Shown one piece after another: positions 59,627 to 64,000 of a DNA stretch of 64,000 bases. How positions within the stretch are numbered: the stretch's first letter is position 1; each line of letters begins with the position of its first letter. A program made the translations under genes and the position numbers. The DNA comes from Pontibacter beigongshangensis (GTDB lineage Bacteria > Bacteroidota > Bacteroidia > Cytophagales > Hymenobacteraceae), in the NCBI RefSeq assembly GCF_014332515.1, contig NZ_VFSD01000014.1, positions 62,001 through 126,000 on the forward strand. The letters run 5' to 3'. The notes under the pieces are model-generated. The model ran no database searches. It was not told the origin of the DNA and was given only the letters and a program-made list of their open reading frames with translations.

Positions 59627-59911
59627 ATGATTGAAGCACTTAACAAACCCAAAACCGATGCCGCAGTCCTAAAAGAGGTAAAACTCATTGTAGGCAGAAT
59701 AAAAGGCCTGCACTATACCAGAGTTGCCAACAACAAAGGCTTATGGGAGTATGGACTGGATATAGTAGACCTGGTGGATGTGATTCTGGCTATAGAGCAG
59801 AAATACAATATTATTATCCCGGATGACGTGCCGGTTTACACTGTCAACGATTTTGTCGCCTATATCCAGCTGAACCGACCCCAGGTCGAACACCAGCCGG
59901 CAGCAATGTAA
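59627..59911 (+). CDS. Acyl-carrier-protein-like protein without the phosphopantetheine serine
   Basis: 94 residues. The ACP four-helix pattern is clear: VLKEVKLIVGRIKGLHYTRV (helix 1), LWEYGLDIVDLVDVILAIEQ (motif and helix 2), KYNIIIPDDVPVYTVNDFVA (helix 3 loop) and YIQLNRP. In true ACPs the motif is G-x-D-S-L, with Ser carrying 4'-phosphopantetheine; here it reads G-L-D-I-V, so Ile stands in the Ser place and the prosthetic group could not attach there. The following hydrophobic and acidic residues of helix 2 are kept. It lies 64 bp after the RND pump gene on the same strand and is followed by a strong terminator, so it may be the last gene of the efflux operon. Function unknown. Confidence 0.8.
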   Translation: MIEALNKPKTDAAVLKEVKLIVGRIKGLHYTRVANNKGLWEYGLDIVDLVDVILAIEQKYNIIIPDDVPVYTVNDFVAYIQLNRPQVEHQPAAM

Positions 59912-59944
59912 AATGCCAGGCTAGGTAGCAGCCTTTGGCTTATC

Positions 59945-60009
59945 AGTGACCTACATAAAAAAACCGGGTAGTCGCTTTGCAACTACCCGGTTTTTTTATG
60001 TAGGTCACT
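59945..60009. terminator. Bidirectional terminator with a perfect 28-bp stem
   Basis: The arm at 59945-59972 and its exact complement at 59982-60009 contain GTGACCTACATAAAAAAACC and GGGTAGT around the loop CGCTTTGCA. The inner ACCGGGTAGT/ACTACCCGGT stem is followed by T7 on either strand, so it can end the plus-strand ACP-like gene and the minus-strand gene at 60019. Confidence 0.9.
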
Positions 60010-60018
60010 ATTTAGGAA

Positions 60019-60420
60019 TTACATCTCCGCCTCTGCCTGCAGCTGGGTAAAATCCTCCTGAAGCGCATTAATTCGGTTGTTTTCTGCCCTGCTTAAAGCT
60101 GTTCCGATTTCCCTTTTGCGGTCGTCCAGCAATTTAAGCACGGCTTTGGCATGTTCCCAGTCTTTGGCTGACCAGTTGCTGCGCTTGGAGCGGGCGCTCT
60201 CCACCAGGTTAATATAGGCCGGGCGGATGGTGTTGGCGGTCAGGGATTCGGTTTGGGCATACTGGCCCAGCAGTTCCCGCTTCCATTGGTCCAGGGCCTC
60301 ACTTTCGTGCTGCAAGGTGTCTGTTTGCACAGGTGCCGGGGTGGGCTTTAACGTTTGCCCATGGCTTAGGTTTGGTAACAGCAGCCACAGGAGTATTGGC
60401 AGGATCAGTTTTATCATCAT
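60019..60420 (-). CDS. Secreted helical protein, function unknown
   Basis: 133 residues. Signal peptide MMIKLILPILLWLLLPNLSH, cleaved near GQ. The mature part is almost wholly helical and charged: LDQWKRELLGQYAQTESLTA, then SARSKRSNWSAKDWEHAKAV, LKLLDDRKREIGTALSRAEN, NRINALQEDFTQLQAEAEM, with heptad-like spacing. I do not recognise a named family; the size and the W-x-x-x-D-W-E pattern suggest a small periplasmic coiled-coil protein. It converges with the ACP-like gene and shares the bidirectional terminator at 59945-60009. Confidence 0.75.
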   Translation of the reverse strand: MMIKLILPILLWLLLPNLSHGQTLKPTPAPVQTDTLQHESEALDQWKRELLGQYAQTESLTANTIRPAYINLVESARSKRSNWSAKDWEHAKAVLKLLDDRKREIGTALSRAENNRINALQEDFTQLQAEAEM

Positions 60421-60494
60421 TTTAAATTTATTATTTACAGCTACTTATACGCAGGTCCCACCCATACAGGAGGCGCTCAGCAGTGGCAAGAAGC

Positions 60495-60558
60495 AATTAT
60501 TCTAATCAAAACAGCCCTCCAGAGCTCTCTGCTGCTCCTGCTGCTGTTGCTGCTGCTG
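60495..60558 (+). repeat. TCCGGA dispersed repeat, copy 20
   Basis: AATTATTCTAATCAAAACA, then GCCCTCCAGAGC, then a long tail of CTG, CTC and TTG triplets to 60558. Plus orientation; one base changes the palindrome. Confidence 0.85.
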
Positions 60559-60617
60559 AGAACCGGCAAGGAGCAGTTTCGGCTGCCACTACGGCCTCCG
60601 GAAATTTTGGGAAGTGC

Positions 60618-60649
60618 TTGCGCATCCTGCACATTATAGAGTATTTTTG
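60618..60649 (+). promoter_or_regulatory. Promoter of the HTH gene (TTG-N21-TATTTTTG)
   Basis: TATTTTTG (60642-60649) fits TAnnTTTG; TTG at 60618-60620 is 21 bp upstream. The ATG follows 42 bp later. Confidence 0.5.
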
Positions 60650-60691
60650 CAGCCCGATTTGGGACATAAGATTAAACGTAGCAGCGCATTT

Positions 60692-61126
60692 ATGCACAGA
60701 GGTGAGATTGTGAAAGAGGCCATTAAAACAAGTGGCATAGCAGTAGGTGTGGTGGCCGACCGGATTGGCATGAGCAGAAGGACCCTCTACAACAAGTTTA
60801 AGGAGAGTGCCATGCCTTACAGCCTTATGCTGAAGATAGGCGAGGCGATCCATCACGACTTTTCGCAGGAGTTTCCGCACCTGGGCCGCAAAGGAAAGAA
60901 GGAGGCAACAGCTGTACTGCCTGCAACTGCACCTGCCAACCTGGAACTGTGGTTTGATGGCAAGCCGGAAGAATTGCCCACTCCCACCGGACAAGCTGAG
61001 AGCCAGCCTCAGGAAACTGCCGCTGCCCGCACTGTGCAGGAGTGCGAGGCGGAACTTATCGTGCTGCAGCGCAAATACATTGCCCTGCTCGAAAAGTTTA
61101 ACGACCTGCTGCTCAAAACCAGCTAA
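60692..61126 (+). CDS. Helix-turn-helix protein with a coiled-coil tail
   Basis: 144 residues from the ATG at 60692; an earlier in-frame TTG at 60614 lies upstream of the promoter box and is unlikely. The N-terminal HTH is of the XRE/Cro type: EIVKEAIKTSGIAVGVVADR, IGMSRRTLYNKFKESAMPYS, LMLKIGEAIHHDFSQEFPHL. A Pro/Thr/Ala-rich linker (about 70-110) leads to a short coiled coil (CEAELIVLQRKYIALLEKFN, DLLL), probably for dimerisation. Small regulators like this are common in Bacteroidota and have no fixed target. It has a clear own promoter. Convergent with the META-domain gene. Confidence 0.83.
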   Translation: MHRGEIVKEAIKTSGIAVGVVADRIGMSRRTLYNKFKESAMPYSLMLKIGEAIHHDFSQEFPHLGRKGKKEATAVLPATAPANLELWFDGKPEELPTPTGQAESQPQETAAARTVQECEAELIVLQRKYIALLEKFNDLLLKTS

Positions 61127-61184
61127 GCCACTTCGCCAGATCAGAAAGGGCCTCTTAGCGTTTCTGAAAACAACATTAGCAGGT

Positions 61185-61664
61185 TTACTGCTGCCCCTCC
61201 GGCACCACCTCGTGGTCTGGTCGCTGCGCCTCCCCTGCCCTGAAAATGGCCACCGCTGTGTTTTTGCTATACAAGGTGAGCAGTTCGCCGGCTATTTTGT
61301 AGGAGGTTACTGTTTCGAACACTTTCATCAGGTAATTTTCTACTTCGATATCGGGGCACGCCATGCGGGTGGAGCCAAGACTATGCAGGCTCAGGCGCTC
61401 TCCTTTTAGTGTATATGTGCCGAAGAACCTGTTACAGCCGGCAAAGCCTTTTACCTTATCGTTTTCACTGTCGAAGTGAATAAAGCTGGTGTTGGTCTTA
61501 GGTGTGGCAGGCACTTCGTTTTCTGCAAACGACAACAGTACCCAGTCTGTGTCTAGCAGGGTGTTTTGTTCGCCAGCCACGGAGGTGTTGCGAATAGTAC
61601 AGCCTGCCATAAAGATAATACCCAAAATCATGAGCAGCTGCAGCAATGGTAAGTTTAGTTTCAT
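61185..61664 (-). CDS. META-domain (HslJ-like) lipoprotein
   Basis: 159 residues. The signal peptide ends in lipobox MAGC (Cys22). The rest is one META domain (PF03724): LLDTDWVLLSFAENEVPATP, TNTSFIHFDSENDKVKGFAG, CNRFFGTYTLKGERLSLHSL, GSTRMACPDIEVENYLMKVF, ETVTSYKIAGELLTLYSKN. The GxxGCNRxxG and TxMAC motifs are exact. HslJ of E. coli is linked to heat shock and novobiocin resistance, but the biochemical function of the domain is unknown. The C-terminal 15 residues are a polar tail. Confidence 0.9.
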   Translation of the reverse strand: MKLNLPLLQLLMILGIIFMAGCTIRNTSVAGEQNTLLDTDWVLLSFAENEVPATPKTNTSFIHFDSENDKVKGFAGCNRFFGTYTLKGERLSLHSLGSTRMACPDIEVENYLMKVFETVTSYKIAGELLTLYSKNTAVAIFRAGEAQRPDHEVVPEGQQ

Positions 61665-61753
61665 GATACGGTGTAAAAGATGTTAGATGAGGTTTATGTA
61701 GCGCCTGTACGCAGAAACCATGCCCAAAGTGCCTGAAAACTTTCTGCTTCAAG

Positions 61754-61790
61754 AAAAAAAGGGCCTGCTATAGAAACGCAGGCCCTTTTT
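61754..61790 (-). terminator. Terminator of the disordered-protein gene
   Basis: GGGCCTGC (61761-61768), loop TATAGAAAC, GCAGGCCC (61778-61785), flanked by A7 and T5, so it can work in both directions. It lies 19 bp beyond the minus-strand stop at 61809. Confidence 0.85.
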
Positions 61791-61808
61791 CCTGTGGTGT
61801 TACCAGCC

Positions 61809-62765
61809 TTAGCCTCTCAGATCGCCCGGGCTGAAATCGCTGGCAGCAGAATCGGCCGACCAGTCTGGTCCTGACCGGTGCCTGTCGCCATGCCGGCTGG
61901 ACGACGGATAATCGTTTCTGTTATGATCGAAGAGGCCTTCTTCCCTATCCTGGTTGCCCCTTCTGCTGCTTCCGGACGAATAGCTGTTGTGTTGGTTTGC
62001 CAGGTTTGGCCGGTCGGCATTGTAGCCATGGGGCTCATAACCTCCGCGCCGGCTGCTGCTCTGGCGCGACGGATCGTAGTTATAGTTCCGGTTGCTATGC
62101 TCGCCCCGGTCGGTATAGCCGTGGTCCAGCTGCTCTCCCCGCGCTTCGTGCTGGCCATAGGTGTTATACTCATCCCGGCCGTACTCGCTGATCCTTCGGC
62201 CCTGGCCACCGGCTTGGTAGCTGTTGTCCTGGCGGCTGTAGCGGTCCTGGTCGCTGTTCTGGTCGTAATTGCTGTTTCTGCGATAATCGTCAGACTCGCT
62301 GCGCCAGCCGGTGCCTCTGCTTCTTTCGTAGCCGCCATTGCGGTCGTTTTGCATATAGGGGTTCGGGTCGCCATAGCGGTAGTCCTGGTCGCCACGGCTG
62401 GAGCTGCCGCTGCTGCTCTGTCCTTCCCAGTCGCGGCCATAGTTATAGTTGCCACGGCCCTCATAGCCCTGGTCTCTGGAAGAGCGATTCTGACTGCTCC
62501 ATTGGTTCTGATTGCCCCTGTTACCAGCATCCCGGTAGCTGTTGGCGCCATGGCTGCTTACTGGCCCCGGTGTGTTGTGGCCGAAGTTTGAGCCCTGGCT
62601 GCTCCGCACATCCCGGTATTCGGAGTCCTGGTCGGGCATGCCATAGTAATTGCCTCTGTTCTGGTAGCGGCTCTGGTAGTTAGAAAGGTTATGGCTGCCC
62701 TGGTCTCTGTCCGGACGGCGCCTGTATTTATTTTCGCTGTAGTAATATCTTTCGTTGTTTTCCAT
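61809..62765 (-). CDS. Arg/Gly/Tyr/Ser/Asn-rich intrinsically disordered protein
   Basis: 318 residues with almost no aliphatic residues. Dominant residues are Ser, Arg, Gly, Asn, Asp, Tyr and Gln, in patterns such as YQSRYQNRGNYYG, RGNYNYGRDWEG, SSSRGDQDYRYGD and RRGGYEPHGYN. There is no signal peptide, membrane segment or known domain. Because of the codon bias two other frames also stay open over the same DNA; I take this one as real because it has a proper start (MENNERYYYSENKYRRRPDR), a terminator at its end, and composition like other Bacteroidota stress-linked low-complexity proteins. It resembles phase-separating RGG/YG proteins of eukaryotes in composition only. It is divergent from the catalase gene. 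Function unknown. Confidence 0.75.
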   Translation of the reverse strand: MENNERYYYSENKYRRRPDRDQGSHNLSNYQSRYQNRGNYYGMPDQDSEYRDVRSSQGSNFGHNTPGPVSSHGANSYRDAGNRGNQNQWSSQNRSSRDQGYEGRGNYNYGRDWEGQSSSGSSSRGDQDYRYGDPNPYMQNDRNGGYERSRGTGWRSESDDYRRNSNYDQNSDQDRYSRQDNSYQAGGQGRRISEYGRDEYNTYGQHEARGEQLDHGYTDRGEHSNRNYNYDPSRQSSSRRGGYEPHGYNADRPNLANQHNSYSSGSSRRGNQDREEGLFDHNRNDYPSSSRHGDRHRSGPDWSADSAASDFSPGDLRG

Positions 62766-63033
62766 AGGTCTTATTTTTTTATGGTAGAATCGATCTTTCT
62801 ATTAACGAACATTACCGGCTAGTGTTGGTACAAATGTCTTAAAACACAGGCTACACGCATATAGCCACATCCTTTACCGCTTTTATCCGGTCTGAAGCAA
62901 AGCAGTCCGAAGCCTCTTTTGCATACTTATAGTTTATTTCTATATTAATTTGACAATATCTATAATCAAAACAGGACGCAAAACAGTATAAGATATAAGG
63001 TAAATAGCCGATACACCAAAACGTAACCTTATC

Positions 63034-64000
63034 ATGATCGAAAACCAAAACGGAAACAAGCCGAAAGGCGGAGCTTCAGATGCCAAAAAAACAAATGGCA
63101 AGTCTGATGACGCAAACCGTATTCTCACCACCAGGCAGGGGCACCCCGTTACCGACAACCAGAACATTCGCACAGTGGGCAGCCGTGGGCCTGCCACCAT
63201 GGAGAACTACCACTTTATCGAAAAGATATCTCACTTCGACCGTGAGCGTGTTCCGGAGCGTGTGGTGCATGCGCGGGGAGCCGGGGCCCATGGCGTTTTC
63301 GAGGCTTACGGAAAGGTGGGCGACGAACCAATTGCCAAGTACACACGGGCCAAGCTGTTTCAGGAAAAAGGAAAGCAGACACCTGTTTTCGTTCGTTTCT
63401 CTACAGTAGGGCACGGTACCCACTCCCCCGAAACATTGCGCGACCCGCGCGGCTTTGCCGTTAAGTTTTACACCGAAGACGGCAACTGGGACCTGGTAGG
63501 CAACAACCTGAAGATTTTCTTTATCCGGGATGCCATGAAGTTCCCAGACCTGATCCACTCCCAGAAACCCGACCCGGTCACCAATATCCAAAGCGGGGAG
63601 CGTATTTTCGACTTTATCTGCAACACGCCCGAATCTACCCACATGGCTACTTTCCTGTTCTCGCCCTGGGGCATTCCGGCCAACTACCGCCAGATGCAGG
63701 GCTCCGGCGTGAACACGTACAAATGGGTGAACAAAGACGGCGAAGCAGTGCTTGTAAAATACCATTGGGAGCCCAAGCAGGGCATCCGGAACCTGACCCA
63801 GAAGGAAGCCGAAGAAATTCAGGGCAAGAACTTTAACCACGCCACGCAGGACTTGTACGAAGCCATAGACAAAGGAAACTTTCCGGAGTGGGAGCTGTGC
63901 GTGCAGATCATGAGCGACGACGACCACCCTGAACTGGACTTCGACCCGCTCGACGATACCAAGCTCTGGCCAGTGGACCAGTTCCCGTTCCTGCCGGTGG
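63034..64000 (+). CDS. Monofunctional heme catalase (C-terminus beyond window)
   Basis: The first 322 residues of a catalase (hydrogen peroxide to water and oxygen). The ATG at 63034 gives a Lys/Gly-rich N-terminal arm (residues 1-30) and then [20 protein letters not shown], the catalytic H79 ([20 protein letters not shown]), the NADPH/heme region [40 protein letters not shown] with the catalytic Asn at about 157, and [20 protein letters not shown]. The proximal heme Tyr lies beyond the window. A small clade 3-type or large subunit enzyme cannot be separated without the C-terminus. It is divergent from the disordered-protein gene, sharing a 268-bp promoter region. Confidence 0.96.
   Translation, partial: MIENQNGNKPKGGASDAKKTNGKSDDANRILTTRQGHPVTDNQNIRTVGSRGPATMENYHFIEKISHFDRERVPERVVHARGAGAHGVFEAYGKVGDEPIAKYTRAKLFQEKGKQTPVFVRFSTVGHGTHSPETLRDPRGFAVKFYTEDGNWDLVGNNLKIFFIRDAMKFPDLIHSQKPDPVTNIQSGERIFDFICNTPESTHMATFLFSPWGIPANYRQMQGSGVNTYKWVNKDGEAVLVKYHWEPKQGIRNLTQKEAEEIQGKNFNHATQDLYEAIDKGNFPEWELCVQIMSDDDHPELDFDPLDDTKLWPVDQFPFLPV

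Noticed and set aside
60483..60713. Plus-strand frame beginning at repeat copy 20
   Set aside because: It is a read-through of the repeat with a poor start; the HTH gene uses another frame and has its own promoter.
61817..62551. Ala/Thr-rich 244-residue frame on the minus strand within the same region
   Set aside because: Shifted frame of the disordered protein; low-complexity translation with no plausible start region.
61878..62591. Hydrophobic 237-residue plus-strand frame over the disordered-protein gene
   Set aside because: The Ala/Val-rich translation is the complement of the biased minus-strand codons. It has no recognisable signal, and the terminator lies at the end of the minus-strand gene.

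Overview
The window looks like a chromosomal segment of a member of the Bacteroidota, most likely a cytophagalean of the Hymenobacteraceae (Pontibacter-like); the genus is inference only. Signs are a SusC/SusD pair, a type IX secretion (T9SS) type-B C-terminal domain with a PorP/SprF partner, a GbsR/MarR-controlled RND pump, several TAnnTTTG promoter boxes of the Bacteroidota type, and many DUF families typical of that phylum (DUF1080, DUF5777, DUF4268, CHRD). I saw no tRNA, rRNA, CRISPR array, transposase or prophage gene.

Layout. 1-2977 (minus): a Gfo/Idh/MocA oxidoreductase (cut by the left edge) and a double-DUF1080 lipoprotein, probably a 3-keto-glycoside route. 3536-17416 (minus): a 4297-residue SprB-like surface protein with about 48 Cys-paired repeats, followed by its PorP/SprF partner. 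18466-24916 (minus): SusC, SusD and a Tat-exported metallophosphoesterase. 25590-32902: BrkB-like membrane protein, soluble PQQ-type sugar dehydrogenase, GH13 alpha-glucosidase, a small frameshifted gene, a predicted outer-membrane protein, an ElaA-like acetyltransferase and a DUF3820 protein. 33188-37770 (minus): an ECF sigma factor with an anti-sigma-like/beta-barrel fusion, then a CHRD - cytochrome c - YceI - DUF5777 cluster. 38056-52504: sugar genes (PfkB kinase with LacI regulator, GlgX, periplasmic trehalase, MFS transporter), a CvpA-CAP fusion, a lone response regulator, an M28 peptidase and a ketopantoate reductase-like protein. 53225-59911 (plus): regulator, TolC, membrane-fusion protein and RND pump, then an acyl-carrier-like protein lacking the phosphopantetheine serine. 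60019-64000: small secreted proteins, an HTH protein, an Arg/Gly/Tyr/Ser-rich disordered protein and a heme catalase cut by the right edge.

The least expected signal lies between the genes. A dispersed repeat occurs at 20 places: an AATTATT box, an A-run, a palindromic CTCCGGAG core and a CTG-rich tail. It is always intergenic except once, where it supplies the signal peptide of the trehalase (read in that frame it encodes Asn-Tyr-Ser-Asn ... Pro-Pro and then a run of leucines). Other intergenic structures are an inverted-repeat element at 28449-28627, tandem-hairpin elements whose arms differ in sequence but keep the same layout, and tracts built of permuted short words. Two AGTTCA-N8-TGAACY palindromes, one before the MarR-type regulator and one before tolC, predict the efflux regulon. 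A shared TTAAACG(T/A)TTAA site links the LacI gene to the MFS transporter gene.
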